A stretch of DNA of 64,000 nt from Chitinophaga sp. E66 (GCA_019285755.1 CP079103.1:1116001-1180000), one strand, 5' to 3'. Counted from the first letter of the stretch, positions 10,995 to 22,078 are shown. The notes: generated by a model from the letters alone, not told the origin. Program-made: numbers and translations.

Positions 10995-11860
10995 CTACTT
11001 TATTGTTATTTTTATCTTATCCGGTACCCCGTGAATATCCCACACCAGCCCGAACCAGCCTAACATGACGATCACGTAATACGTAATGTCGATCTCCCAC
11101 CAATAGAAACCCTGCCGCGTAGCGCGCTGATAATAGTGGTGGTTGTTGTGCCATCCTTCGCCGAGCGTTACCAGCGCCAGGATCAGGCTGTTTTTAGACT
11201 CGTCGCCGGTTTTATAACGGGCCTTGCCCCATTTATGCATGAGCGAGTTGATGGTGAAGGTGCCATGGAATAACAGGATCGTGCTGAGGAAGAACCCGAT
11301 GAAGAGGGTAGACAGTCCGGCCGACCAATCGAACCAGCCCGCGCCGTTGATCTTGTTGCCCAGGAAGTAAACCACCACTGCCAGGATCACAGGGGGACGA
11401 AATGATATTTATTGAGCCAGAACAGCTCTTTATGTTTCATATCCTTGATGAGATCATAACGGGTCTCTTTATGTTCCTTATCCATGATCCAGCCGATATG
11501 GGCATGCCAGAAGCCGTAGATCTTAGCCGAGTGAGGGTCTTCCGGCGTATCGGAATGCTTGTGGTGAACCCGGTGATTGGCTGCCCACCATAACACACCC
11601 TTCTGGAAGCTGCTCTGCGCTCCGCAAGCCAGGATGAACTGGAAGAAGCGGGAGGTCTTATACGATCGGTGAGAGAAATAGCGGTGATACCCGCCGGTTA
11701 CGAAAAACATGCGCACGACATACAGCACGGCGCACAAAATCCAGTCGAAAGCAGTCACATGTGTGAAGAACGCGAGAAAAGGCACCGCGTGCATCCCGAT
11801 AAAATCCATTTCATGCAGCCAGTTCGTTCCCTTCTTCGTGGGTGTAATGGTGGTATTCAT
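10995..11860 (-). CDS. Acyl-CoA (delta-9 type) fatty acid desaturase
   Basis: Integral membrane di-iron enzyme introducing a double bond in fatty acyl chains. The three His boxes are HRYFSH (about residue 60), HRVHHKH (about 97) and EGWHNNHH (about 235). Hydrophobic hairpins lie between them (FDWILCAVLYVVRMFFV; LSTLFIGFFLSTILLFHG). One frame break at about 11395, in a run of C. About 288 aa after repair, typical of bacterial stearoyl-CoA desaturase homologues. Single gene with its own promoter and terminator. The -7 box ends only 4 nt before the ATG, so the mRNA may be leaderless. Confidence 0.92.
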
Positions 11861-11864
11861 GCGC

Positions 11865-11872
11865 CAAAAATA
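11865..11872 (-). promoter_or_regulatory. -7 promoter box of the desaturase gene
   Basis: Minus-strand TATTTTTG is an exact TAnnTTTG match, with 4 nt between its last G and the ATG at 11860. This implies a leaderless or near-leaderless transcript. Confidence 0.55.
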
Positions 11873-12094
11873 CGGGGCGAATTGCTAATGTGCAATGATA
11901 TCAATCACCGGAAACAACATGATTTAACATTGTCTTAACTATTGCATGGGCATTAGCATGACAAAAGCGGGATCGAAGTCACCCGGTAGTACTACTGAGA
12001 AGGCAAAATCCAGTAGCTTCCACGATTGACAGGCCTGGCGGGCCTAAGTACTTTGCGGGGTAATTAAGCATCATAACCATTTTTATACCCCAAC

Positions 12095-13375
12095 ATGAAA
12101 CCATTCAGCTTATTGGCCCTGGCAGCGTTGCTGCTCGGCGCGTGCAGTCATGAAAACGGTCCTGCGGGAGACCCCGCCCCCAGCCCCGAAAGGCGTCGTA
12201 AGGCCCATCGGTACCTCGCTCGGCGAACCCGTTACCAAAGACATCGGCCCCAGGGCGGCAGCCTCTCCTCGGCAGACGGAAAGCTCAAGATCACCGTGCC
12301 CGCGGGCGCCGTGGCAGCCAACACCACCTTCTCCGTGGAACCCGTTACCAACACCCTCCCCGGAAGCCCCGGCATCTCCTACCGCCTCAAGCCGGAAGGC
12401 GTAAAGTTCCCAAACCCCTCACACTCCAGTTCACCTACAACGAATCCGACCTCGACAGCACCGACGCGGAAGCCCTCTTCATGGCCTACCAGAAGGCGGA
12501 CGGCATCTGGCGCATGATGACCCGCACCGCGCTCGACAAAGCCAATCGCACCCTTACCGTGCAATCGGACCACTTCTCCACCTGGGCGCCCTACGCCATG
12601 TTCTGGCTCACCAGCCTCAAAGACCAGGTACAGGTAGGTAAAACAACGGAAGTCGCCATCCGGACGACGGACAATTTCCTCGCCGTCAACCTGGAACAAA
12701 CGGAAGTGGAGATCGCACAGGAAAAGACGATCAACGATCTGAAGAATATCAAAAACTGGAAAGTAACAGGGGCAGGTACCCTGGCGCCCGATAATAAATA
12801 CCCCTCAGCCACCTACACCGCGCCGGGAACCGTTCCGCAAGCCAACCCGGTAACGGTGAGCGTGGAAGTCCACAACTTCATTCCCGCGGGGGCAATACCG
12901 GGCCGTGGCGCCACGGGTAAGCTTATCCTCCTCAAACGGATCCGGATCGTGGAAGATACGTGGTATCATGGTACCATAGCAGGAAGGAATTCAACACTCA
13001 GCAACACTGGTTCTTCGCCGATCCTTATGCGCTCAATATTCAGGGCAATATCAGCGCTACCTCCAGCATTATGATCACGGTGAAAATCCCCGATTTCCAG
13101 TCAGGGAATTTCAGCTGGGATATCGCTCAGCCGGCCGGGACGGCGCAGGCGGTTTACCTCCCCGGCGGACCGGGCGGCTGGGAAGGCGGATATCCTCATT
13201 GCCGCGACGGGTATGATATCAACAGCCCGGGCAGCCTGTCGGTCACCAAAGTTGAAACCATCGAAGGGGTAAAATATATCGAGGGGCATTATACGGTTAC
13301 GGTCTACAATGTAGCCAGGTGTGTGATCCGCCGTCTAAAGTCATACAGGGATTTTTCCGGCTGAAAGCCAGGTAA
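12095..13375 (+). CDS. Lipoprotein with ZU5-like domain, function unknown
   Basis: The lipoprotein signal MKPFSLLALAALLLGACS has its lipobox Cys at residue 17. A ZU5-like stretch follows (GGSLSSADGKLKITVPAGAV, YRLKPEGVKF), then TLTVQSDHFSTWAPYAMFWL, a beta-rich middle (NPVTVSVEVHNFIPAGA) and a C-terminal domain (KIPDFQSGNFSWDI). It probably sits on the cell surface or in the periplasm. Frames break at about 12200, 12405, 12975 and 13320. At the last break an added G restores an ending PPSKVIQGFFRLKAR with stop at 13375, directly before the terminator; otherwise it stops at 13364. I know of no assigned function for this architecture. Confidence 0.72.
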
Positions 13376-13395
13376 ACCAGGTGTAATACAAAAGC

Positions 13396-13430
13396 AAAAG
13401 GGCCGTCATTTTCGAAATGACGGCCCTTTT
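13396..13430. terminator. Strong bidirectional terminator
   Basis: AAAAGGGCCGTCATTT and its complement AAATGACGGCCCTTTT enclose a 3-nt loop. It serves the plus-strand lipoprotein and the convergent minus-strand YtxH-like gene. Confidence 0.9.
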
Positions 13431-13456
13431 GGTATATGATAGCGTAGAGAGAATTT

Positions 13457-13657
13457 TTAAGCAAGGGATTCTCTTACTTTCCGGTCAGCTTTGTGGCTGG
13501 CCTCAGCCGCTCTTGTCTTTACACGGTCGTAAGCATTACGGGCGGCGCTCTTCATATCGTCGATGGCTGCATCAGCACGCTGGCGGTTTTTCATGTACCA
13601 GAAAATGCCGGCGGCGGCGGTGCCCAAAACGGAAGCTGCGATGATGATCTTGTTCAT
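13457..13657 (-). CDS. Small YtxH-like single-span membrane protein
   Basis: 66 aa from the ATG at 13657. One membrane span (IIIAASVLGTAAAGIFWYM) is followed by a Lys/Arg/Ala-rich amphipathic helix (NRQRADAAIDDMKSAARNAY). This is the YtxH/gas-vesicle-like pattern often linked to stress. An in-frame ATG seven codons upstream (13678) is also possible. Function unknown; convergent with the lipoprotein gene and sharing its terminator. No frame break. Confidence 0.72.
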   Translation of the reverse strand: MNKIIIAASVLGTAAAGIFWYMKNRQRADAAIDDMKSAARNAYDRVKTRAAEASHKADRKVRESLA

Positions 13658-13947
13658 GACTCTTTGTTTTTGGTTCATCGGAATATAAACAATGGGCGTG
13701 CCAAAAAATCTAAAGGAAAATCAAAAAGCAATAGCCTTCATACGTCACCCGCTCCGATCACTGCCGAAATTTATCGACATATTACAAAATCGTTTTGCCC
13801 TAACAGCTTTGCAATGCAATGGATTTCATAAGCTTATACTCGTGTTGCAACGTGTATTTATTTTCCCGATCGCGTAAATGGATTTCCGCTTTTGAACGTC
13901 GGCCGTGTGGATTCCTTACTTCCTTTGCCGGAAATATTGATAAGCTA

Positions 13948-16404
13948 ATGAACCATTTCTACATGATGATGCTCGCCGGAACACTGGGTATCCAGGCAGC
14001 GGCAGCACATCCGTCAACCTACTATGCAGCAGCTAAGGATTCTACCTTCAACACCACATCCCACAATGAAAACCCCGCCAAAGGAACCCTCAAAGGCCAC
14101 GTTTCCACAGCAGACGGCAAGCCCGCAGGGTTCGTCTCCATCGTTGTGAAAGAACTGAACCGGGGAACCACTTCCGGGGAAGACGGCTCCTTCTTCCTCC
14201 GCAACCTCAAACCCGGAACGTACACGCTGTTCGTCTCTTCCGTTGGACTGAAACCCGTTGCCAAACAGATCGTTATTTCGGGCGAAGAAGGCCTCGAGAT
14301 CAGCATCGCCCTGGAAGAAACCGCCCACCAGCTATCGGAAGTGGTAGTGGCGGACAAGCGAAGCCAGAACGATAAACCCGTGACTATCAGCAAACTTCCC
14401 ATCGCCGTGATGGACCTGCCCCAGGCCGTAGCGGTGATCGGTCAGGCCACGATCCGCGAACAACAGGCCCAGCGCCTCAGCGATGTGGTGAAAAATGTCA
14501 ACGGCGTGTACCTTGCTTCCACACGCGCCGGTACCAGGAAACATTCGCCGCCAGGGGCTATGGGTTCGGCAACTTCAATATGTTCAAGAACGGCTCCCGC
14601 ATCAACTCGGGGACATTCCCTGAAATGAGCTCCCTCGAAAGAGTGGAAGTCCTCAAAGGCAGCGCGGCCATCCTCTACGGGCAGGTGGCTCCCGGCGCCG
14701 TGATGAACCTCGTCACCAAGCAACCTAAATTCGAAGGCGGCGGCGAAGTGAGCATGCGCGCAGGCAGCTACGACCTCTATAAACCCGCCATCGACATCTA
14801 CGGCCCCATCAGCGGCAAAGTTGCTTACCGCCTCAATGGAACGTATGAATCCGCCGGCAGCTTCCGCGACCAGGTATCCGGCAAGCGGTATTACGTGAAC
14901 CCCTCGCTGCTCTTCAAGGTCTCCCCGCGCACGGAGATCGTGGTGCAGGGCGATTACCTGAAACATGATTTCACGCCCGACTTTGGGATCGGTACCAATA
15001 ACGGTAAATCGATCGTGGACGTTCCGCGCAACACCTTCTTCGGAGCGCCCTGGCAATACGCGCATACGCAGCAATACACCGGCGGCGTCAGCGTGAAGCA
15101 CCACCTGAACGACAACTGGACCCTCAACGGCAATGTCAGCTACCAGAAATATAAACGCGACTACTTCTCCGTGGAAAGACTGCAGTTCTCGAACGGCAAG
15201 CTGGGCCGTCCGCTGGAAAGGCAATTGAATGAGGAGGATTACTACAGCGCTACCTTCGATGTAACCGGCAAAGTAAAGACCGGCAGCATCGAACATACCA
15301 TCCTGGCGGGGATCGATGGCGACCGCTATAAAACCGCCGCCACCGCCTTTACCATAGACGCTACCAAAGGCATTACCTACGATACCCTCAGCCTCACGCA
15401 GCCGGAGAAATATCCCCTACGCACAGATATGCCGAACGCAGTGGCTAACGCGCTCACCATTTCCCCGGTGAACCGTTTCGGTGGATACATCCAGGATCTG
15501 ATCAGTATTTCTGAGAAACTGAAAGTGCTGGCCGGCGTGCGCTGGAGTTACGTGGAAACCGGCTCCCCGAGCGTACCGACTACAAAACCGGCGCTGTCTC
15601 CAAAACGGCCGCGACCCGGTACGATAATGCTTTTTCTCCGCGGTTCGGTGTCGTGTATAAACCCATCCCTACCACGGCGTTCTTCGTGAGCTACAGCAAT
15701 TCCTTCACGCCCAACACCGGTTTCGATATCGACAGCGTGCCCATCAAACCGTCTGTGATCGACCAGTTCGAAGCAGGGGTGAAGAACGATTTCTTCGGCG
15801 GCAAACTCTCCGCGAACCTGACGGTCTACAAGATCAAGAACAGCAACCTCGCACAAACCGCCCCTTCGATAAGAACGGCGATCCTAACAATAACACCAAC
15901 ATTAAAACCCTCGTAGGCGGTACTACCAGCAACGGCGTGGAGATCGATGTGGCAGGGCATCCCTTAGCAGGGCTGGACATTGTGGCCGGGTACAGCTATA
16001 ACGATATCTTCGTTTCCAAAGCCATCGCCGGTGCGGGCAATCTCTTTAAAGGAGACCGCCTCGTTAACAATCCGCACCACACCGCCAATGCGAGCGTCTT
16101 CTACACTTTCACGCGTTCATCGCTGAAAGGGCTGAAAGTAGGCATCATGGGCTTCTATACGGGCGACCGTCCCGTGGGTTGGAACAATACCACCACGCAG
16201 CCCGACCGTATGTTCTTCGTAGACGGTTACACCACGCTGGACCTGAACGTAGGCTACGCCTGGAAGCAATTCTCCGTGTTGGCGAAGGTGTCTAACATCA
16301 CCAACGAGTATAACTTCCTGGTGCACGAGAACTACAGCATCAACCCTATCCCGCCGCGGCAGTTTACCGCTACGCTGGCGTACCGGTTTAAATACGGGAA
16401 GTAA
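13948..16404 (+). CDS. TonB-dependent siderophore-type receptor with CarboxypepD_reg-like N-terminal domain
   Basis: Outer-membrane receptor importing ferric chelates with TonB energy. The start at 13948 gives a signal peptide (MNHFYMMMLAGTLGIQAAAA). Residues about 45-130 are the CarboxypepD_reg-like beta-sandwich (GTLKGHVSTADGKPAGFVSI). The plug follows (LSEVVVADKRS, LPQAVAVIGQATIREQQAQRL, GSAAILYGQVAPGAVMNLVTKQP), then a 22-strand barrel ending FTATLAYRFKYGK. This plug wording matches FhuA/FcuA-type siderophore receptors. Frames break at about 14540, 15570 and 15865. About 819 aa. No sigma/anti-sigma pair adjoins it. The actual ligand is not predictable. Confidence 0.9.
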
Positions 16405-16420
16405 GACATCAACCCATACG

Positions 16421-16456
16421 AAAAAGGCCGTTCTCTTATCGGGAGAACGGCCTTTT
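16421..16456. terminator. Bidirectional terminator between TonB receptor and aguA
   Basis: AAAAAGGCCGTTCTC pairs with GAGAACGGCCTTTT around a 6-7-nt loop, with A and T tracts on both sides. It lies between two convergent genes. Confidence 0.88.
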
Positions 16457-16479
16457 CTTATTTGGAAAAATAGCGCGCG

Positions 16480-17526
16480 TTATACAGCTGGTTCCTGCTG
16501 GCTGAGGCAGTGGAAGCTGCCGAGGCCCCAGATGATGTCTGTGGAATCCACGCCTACCACTTCGCGGTCGCGGAAGCAACCGGCGATGATTTGCAGGGCT
16601 TTATCGTCCTGGTCGCATTGGAAAGTGGGAACGATGACGTATTTGTTGCTGATGCAGAAGTTGGCGTAGGAAGCAGGCAGGCGCTGGTCTTCCCAGATAA
16701 CCGCTGCGGGCATGGGCAGTTCTATGATGTTGAGCTGCTTGCCGTTGAGCAGGCGCATGGCCTTCAGCTGCTTCAGGTTCTGTTGCAGGATCTCGTAGTT
16801 CTCGTCGTTCTTATCGGTTTCGATGACGGTGAGCACAGTGTCTTCGTTCACGAAACGGATGGTATCGTCGATATGGCCGTCGGTATCATCGCCCACGATG
16901 CCTTCATCTACCCACAGTACCTGTTCCGCACCGTAGAAGTCGTACAGGTATTTTTCCACCTGTCCGCGGTTGAGGTGCGGGTTGCGGTTCTCATTGAGCA
17001 GGCAGCAGGAGCTGGTGAGGATGGTCCCTTTCCCGTTGAATTCCACAGATCCGCCTTCCATGATGATGCCCGGCTCAAAGAGGGGCAGGTTGAAGTGGCG
17101 GGCGATGCGGGTGGGGATGACGTCGTCGAGGTCGAAGGGAGGGTACTTGCCGCCCCAGGCGTTATAGTTCCAGTCTACCACCGCCTTCTTCTGTTCGGCG
17201 TTGGGATTGATGAGGAACGCCGGGCCATGGTCGCGGCACCAGGCGTCGTTGGTAGGGTTCAGGAAGAACTCTACCTGCGCCATGTTGACGCCGGCCTGTT
17301 GCAGGTGGCCGGATGCGAATGCTTTCATGGCTTCATTGGCCACATTGATGCGCACCAGTTCGCTGTCTGCCAGGTACTTGATGAAACGGCTGTAATGTGG
17401 GAAGATGCTGTCGATCTTTCCGGGCCAGCTGGCTTCCTTGTGGGGCCAGCTTAACCATGTTGCGGTATGAGGATGGAACTCTGCCGGGAAGTAGTAACCT
17501 AGTTCCCGGGGTGTTGGTTGTGTCAT
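16480..17526 (-). CDS. aguA: Agmatine deiminase
   Basis: Hydrolyses agmatine to N-carbamoylputrescine and ammonia (peptidyl-arginine deiminase fold). Intact, 348 aa. Motifs: TWLSWPHKEASWPG near the N-terminus, NDAWCRDHGP, EGGSVEFNGKGT, GDDTDGHIDD with the catalytic His/Asp, and catalytic Cys in GLGSFHCLSQQEP near the C-terminus. Its ATG overlaps the stop of aguB by 4 bp (ATGA, 17523-17526), so translation is probably coupled. Together the two enzymes convert arginine-derived agmatine to putrescine. One of the few long genes here without a frame break. Confidence 0.96.
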   Translation of the reverse strand: MTQPTPRELGYYFPAEFHPHTATWLSWPHKEASWPGKIDSIFPHYSRFIKYLADSELVRINVANEAMKAFASGHLQQAGVNMAQVEFFLNPTNDAWCRDHGPAFLINPNAEQKKAVVDWNYNAWGGKYPPFDLDDVIPTRIARHFNLPLFEPGIIMEGGSVEFNGKGTILTSSCCLLNENRNPHLNRGQVEKYLYDFYGAEQVLWVDEGIVGDDTDGHIDDTIRFVNEDTVLTVIETDKNDENYEILQQNLKQLKAMRLLNGKQLNIIELPMPAAVIWEDQRLPASYANFCISNKYVIVPTFQCDQDDKALQIIAGCFRDREVVGVDSTDIIWGLGSFHCLSQQEPAV

Positions 17527-18400
17527 TGTTCGTCGTCGATGTAACGTTTGGTGATCGGTTGGTAGGAGTCGATGCGGCGGTCGCGCAGGAAGGGCCAGTG
17601 CGTGCGGTAGCGGTCTGTTTTGGACAGGTCCAGTTCCAGCACCACGTTTTCTTCATCCGTATGCGGGCTTTGGTGGATCACCGTGCCGAAGGGATTGGCG
17701 ACGAAGGAGCCGCCCCAGAATTTCATGAGGCCGTCCTGCTCGAAGCCGGTACGGTTTACGCTCACCACGTGCACGCCGTTGGCCACGGCATGGCTGCGCT
17801 GGATGGTTTGCCAGGCATTATACTGCTCGGTGTTGGTAGCGTCGTCCTGGTTCGTGGCCCAGCCGATGGCGGTGGGGTAGAACAGGATCTGGGCGCCCAT
17901 GAGCGAAGTGATGCGCGCGGCTTCGGGGTACCATTGGTCCCAGCAGATGAGCACGCCGATGGTGGCGAATTTGGTTTTGAAGACTTTATAACCGAGATCG
18001 CCGGGCGTGAAGTAGAACTTCTCGTAATACGCCGGGTCGTCGGGGATGTGCATTTTGCGGTATTTGCCGAGATAGGAGCCGTCGGCGTCGATAACGGCGG
18101 TGGTGTTGTGGTACAAACCTTCCGTCCGTTTTTCGAAGAGGGAGGCGATGATCACCACGCCCAGCTCTTTGGCCACTGCGCCTAATGATTCGGTGGAGGG
18201 GCCGGGGATGGGTTCCGCCAGCTTGAAGTTTTCGTAATCTTCCACATCGCAGAAATACAGCGAAGTGAACAGTTCCTGGAGGCAGATGATCTGCGCCCCT
18301 GGGCCGCGGTTTCCCGGACCTTTTCGATGGCTTTTGCCAGGTTCTCCGCCTTGGAAGCGGAGCAGCTCATCTGTACGTATCCGACTTTTACTTTAGACAT
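17523..18400 (-). CDS. aguB: N-carbamoylputrescine amidase (nitrilase superfamily)
   Basis: Converts N-carbamoylputrescine to putrescine, CO2 and ammonia. The catalytic triad is visible: Glu in IICLQELF (after frame repair), Lys in YRKMHIPDDP and Cys in IGVLICWDQWYPEAAR. Further typical motifs are NTTAVIDADGSYLGKYRK and GGSFVANPFG. One frame break at 18296-18299, where four C replace the five needed for AQGAQII. About 292 aa, usual length. First gene of the aguB-aguA operon, with a -7 box just before the ATG. Confidence 0.95.
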
Positions 18401-18405
18401 GGGCG

Positions 18406-18413
18406 CAAAGTTA
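18406..18413 (-). promoter_or_regulatory. -7 promoter box of aguB-aguA
   Basis: Minus-strand TAACTTTG fits TAnnTTTG exactly and lies 5 nt before the aguB ATG at 18400. The transcript would be almost leaderless. Confidence 0.55.
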
Positions 18414-18509
18414 TGAAAAACCCAGGTTCATCCCATAATCCCAACTTTTCGTACCATTTACGAAAAGGGCAGAGGGAGCTTTGTTAATATTGCATCAAAG
18501 AAATCCTGC

Positions 18510-20009
18510 ATGAATAGAATACAAAAGGTGGAAATATGGGCGGCTACCGGCATTTACCTGCTGGTGCTCATGATCATCATCTTCCCTTTTTTGGCAGACG
18601 ACGGTTATTATACCCACCAGGTGAACCACTTTTATAATAACGGCGTGCCTTACGATCATTTTCTGCATACCGTGTGGCCGGGACTGCTGTTCAGCACCTC
18701 CGCCTACGGCGGATTTCTGATCCTGAATTTCCAGGCCATGCCCCAGTTCATTGAGCATCAGCGCTACTGGAGGGTATCGCCATTTCGCTGGGCACGGCGG
18801 TAGGGGCTTTTCTACTGGTGATGGTTGCCGTTAGCTGGTGGTACGGGTGGCGGATTGGGTTCCCCAGCGTGAGGGCCTTTCATAACTGGTGCGCCGGCCG
18901 TGCCGCTGTTATCCTTTTCATGGGCCTGGTCATCTTCGCTCTCTACTCCGGCATCAAAGCTATCCTCCTCAGCGCCGCGGAGAACGGCTGGGGCGCAGGA
19001 TACTGGGAGTCAAAATCCCCGCGGATATGATCGTGCTGGTCATCATCTGGCTGTCTGCCACCTTCTTTTTCATCCTCGACCGCCGGCCCGCCCGCACCAA
19101 CCTCATCTTCTGGACGGGGGCTGTTATATCATCGCTTACTATTATCTCAGCCGTAAGTTCTTCCAGCCGCTCCTGCAAAAGGAGCGGCACTGGAAGCAGT
19201 TGCTGCCCAACGCTATTGTGACGTTCCTGGTTACCTACGTGGCTGCATGCGTCATGGCAGACGCATCCACCAACATCCGGCATATGGCGCCGTTTTATTT
19301 TATCATACTGGGCGGGCAGCTGTTCGTCGTGATCCCCTGGCCTGGTGGATCGCCTGGGCCACCGGAGCCAAAAAAATGAGGTGTTGACCCTGGAGAAAGC
19401 GCTGGGTCGTTCTTCCGCCAATCTGGACTTTCTGCGCTCCCAGATCAACCCTCATTTTCTCTTCAACGCCCTCAACACGCTCTACGGCACCGCCCTCCAG
19501 GAACAGGCCGGCCGCACCAGCGAAGGGATCCAGAAGCTGGGAGACATGATGCGCTTCATGCTCCACGAGAACACGGAAGAAAAGATCCATCTCAGCAAGG
19601 AAGTTGGCTACCTGCAGAACTACATCGCCCTGCAACGCCTGCGCACCCAGGAATCCCCGATATAAAGATCGAAGTGAACATCCAGGATACCGACTGCGAG
19701 CACGCCATCGCGCCCATGCTGCTCATACCGTTTGTCGAGAATGCCTTCAAGCACGGCATCAGCCTCCGCAACAGGTCCTGGATCGTAGTGTCGCTCTCGT
19801 GCGACGAAAAGCATATCTATTTCGATGCCTACAACAGCATCCACCCGAAACATAACAACGACCCGGAAAAGAACAGCCTGGGCATAGGGTTGAATAACGT
19901 CCGCCAAAGGCTGCAACATTTATACCCGGGCAAGCATGAACTGTCGATCCGCCAAACGGCCTCCGAATTCTTCGTCCATCTTACGATAACAACAGATAAA
20001 TTATCCTAG
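18510..20009 (+). CDS. LytS/YehU-type sensor histidine kinase
   Basis: Membrane sensor kinase of the LytTR two-component class. Six or seven membrane spans fill the first 300 residues (GIYLLVLMIIIFPFLA, AAVILFMGLVIFALYSGI, MIVLVIIWLSATFFFIL, APFYFIILGGQLFVVI). The His_kinase domain follows: phospho-His in FLRSQINPHFLFNALNTLYG, N-box PFVENAFKHG, G-box GIGLNNVRQRLQHLYPG. Frames break at about 18785, 19010, 19125, 19350 and 19660. About 500 aa. It ends 4 bp before the DUF4407 gene, and its likely partner regulator lies third in the row. The sensed signal is unknown. Confidence 0.88.
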
Positions 20010-20013
20010 CAGC

Positions 20014-21211
20014 ATGACCGGTAATCAGCAACAACAAGATCCACAGCCGCAACCCTACACGCCCGACGGCTGGAGCCGCTTCCTGTGGTGGCTCGCCGCG
20101 GCAGATGCGGAAGTATTGGCAGAATGCAAGTCAGACCGGGAAAGGTACCGCATCGTTGGACTGGCGGTGCTCGTTACCGCCCTGTTCGCCACCCTGGCCT
20201 GGGGGTACTTCTTTTCCACCGTCGTGAAAGACGACCTCCTCATCGGCGGGCTCGCCCTCTTCTTCGGGTTCGCCGTGCTCTGTATAGACAGGAGCCTCAT
20301 CGCCGCCATGCAACGCAACGGCAAACAGCAATTCCTCCCCATCGCCTTCCGGCTCGTGCTGGCTATCACCATCGGGTTGTTTATTTCGCAGCCCGTCGTG
20401 CTCATGCTGTTTCAGAAAGACGTGCAGGCGCAAATGGTGATCGACCGGCAAAAGAAAATGGAGGAATACCGTAAGCAGCAAACCGCTTACAATGCGGAGC
20501 GAACTGCAAGGCTTCGCACGCAGATATCCGGATACGATAAAGCCCTGGCCGGCAAGCAAAAGCTGGTACAGGATTATAAAGACGCATACATCCGCGAAAC
20601 CGACGGCACCGGCGGCTCCGGCCGCATCGGGGAATATGCCGTGGCTAAGGTGAAGCGCAACGAATACCTTAAAGCGGAAGAAGAACTGCGCCAGCTGCGT
20701 ACTGAAACGGCCGCCCTCCGCGAAGTCCCCTGCAGGAACTGGCTATTATCCAGGCGGAAGACAGCACCCGCGAAGCGGCTTACCGCGCCACGCTGACAGA
20801 CGGTTTCCTTACCCAGGTGGAAGCGCTCAACACCCTCACGGAAGAACATCCCCGCTCAAACAACGTTACCGGCTGGTGGTGTTTATCATCACCCTCATCG
20901 AGATCATGCCGCTGCTTACCAAACTTATGATGCCGAAGGGCGAGTACGATGCGCGGCTGGCGGAGATCACGGCATCGGGGATCAACCAGTCGGAAGTGTC
21001 TGCCGCACAGCAAAGGCTACTGCAAAAGCATTATAACGAAGGCGCCGGCGCGGCGGATAAGGAAGTGATGGATCACCTCTTCGGCCTCACCGCCCACGCC
21101 AGGCGGCGCGAGTCGGAACGGCTGGTAGAGGAATGGGAGCAGGAAGACGGGCGCAGCTTCCGCAAGCTGTGGGCCTCCGCGCGTAAACTGTTGTTAATCC
21201 ATAAAGCCTGA
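20014..21211 (+). CDS. DUF4407 membrane protein with coiled-coil region
   Basis: The N-terminus holds WSRFLWWLAAADAEVLAECKSDRERYR, the typical start of DUF4407 proteins. Four spans are visible: IVGLAVLVTALFATLAWGYF, LIGGLALFFGFAVLCID, FRLVLAITIGLFISQPVVLML, and a late one, VFIITLIEIMPLLTKLMM. Between spans 3 and 4 lies a roughly 130-aa charged coiled coil (RQKKMEEYRKQQTAYNAERT and beyond), and a charged tail follows the last span. Frames break at about 20735 and 20860. About 400 aa. Family function is unknown; its place between a LytS kinase and a LytTR regulator suggests a role in that signalling system. Confidence 0.82.
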
Positions 21212-21228
21212 ATTTGTAAATTGTGCAT

Positions 21229-21936
21229 ATGAAAATGACGGCCATAGCGATAGACGACGAGCCGGTGGCGCTGTCGGTCATATCCGCGCATGCGGAGAAA
21301 GTGCCCTTCATGGAGTTGAAGCGCACGTTCACCAACGCGTTCGAAGCCATGGATTATCTGCGGCGGGAAAAGATAGACCTGTTGTTCCTCGATATCAAAA
21401 TGCCGGATATCTCCGGGCTGGATTTCCTGTCGGGCCTCCACGAGCCGCCCATGACCATCTTCACGACCGCCTATTCCGAACACGCCGTGCAGAGCTTTGA
21501 GCTGGATGCGATCGATTACCTCCTCAAACCCTTTTCCCTCGCCCGTTTCCTGAAGGCATGCAATAAAGCGCACAGCCTCATGGTATTGAAGCAGGACCGT
21601 CCGCAGGCGGCGGCTCCCCAGCCGCAGGACTACATCTTCATCAAAAGCGGCTACGAACAACTGAAGATCGCGTTTTCGGATATTCTCTACGTGGAAAGCG
21701 CGGGGAACTATGTGCACTTCGTGCTGGGCGACCGCAAGCTGCTGAGCCGCCTCTCCATGCAGGAAGCGCTGGACATGCTGCCCGCCGGGCAGTTCACCAG
21801 GGTGCACCGTTCCTATATCGTGGCCAATTCGCGGGTAGACCGGATCGACCGGAACAGCGTGTACGTGAAGGACACCGATATTCCTATCGGGGCGGCCTTT
21901 GCGGAAGCGGTAGGAAAGATAAGCGGGGAAGGCTAA
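21229..21936 (+). CDS. LytTR-family response regulator
   Basis: Intact, about 235 aa. The receiver domain has acidic pair DDEP, phospho-acceptor Asp in LLFLDIKMPDISG, Thr in IFTTAYSEHA and Lys in YLLKPFSLARF. The LytTR DNA-binding domain (about residues 135-233) has YIFIKSGYEQLKI, ILYVESAGNYVHF and FTRVHRSYIVA. The ATG at 21229 is preferred; a GTG six bases upstream and an ATG two codons downstream are alternatives. Third gene after the LytS kinase and DUF4407 protein, 17 bp from the latter. Targets cannot be inferred. Confidence 0.93.
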   Translation: MKMTAIAIDDEPVALSVISAHAEKVPFMELKRTFTNAFEAMDYLRREKIDLLFLDIKMPDISGLDFLSGLHEPPMTIFTTAYSEHAVQSFELDAIDYLLKPFSLARFLKACNKAHSLMVLKQDRPQAAAPQPQDYIFIKSGYEQLKIAFSDILYVESAGNYVHFVLGDRKLLSRLSMQEALDMLPAGQFTRVHRSYIVANSRVDRIDRNSVYVKDTDIPIGAAFAEAVGKISGEG

Positions 21937-22070
21937 AGTACGGGCGCCCGCCGAAGCGAACGCCCGTTTCAGTTGGTGTATTCGTGGGTGGTTTCCCACA
22001 CTACAAAGATATATTATAACATCTCATAAATTAAAAAAAAGGAATGCGTTCCGGGGTAGGATTTGCGGCG

Positions 22071-22078
22071 TATATTTG
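22071..22078 (+). promoter_or_regulatory. -7 promoter box of the DUF4920 gene
   Basis: TATATTTG is an exact TAnnTTTG match, 18 nt before the ATG at 22097. Confidence 0.6.

Noticed and set aside
16510..17454. Long open frame on the plus strand opposite aguA
   Set aside because: Shadow of a well-conserved gene on the other strand, no domain, no start signal.
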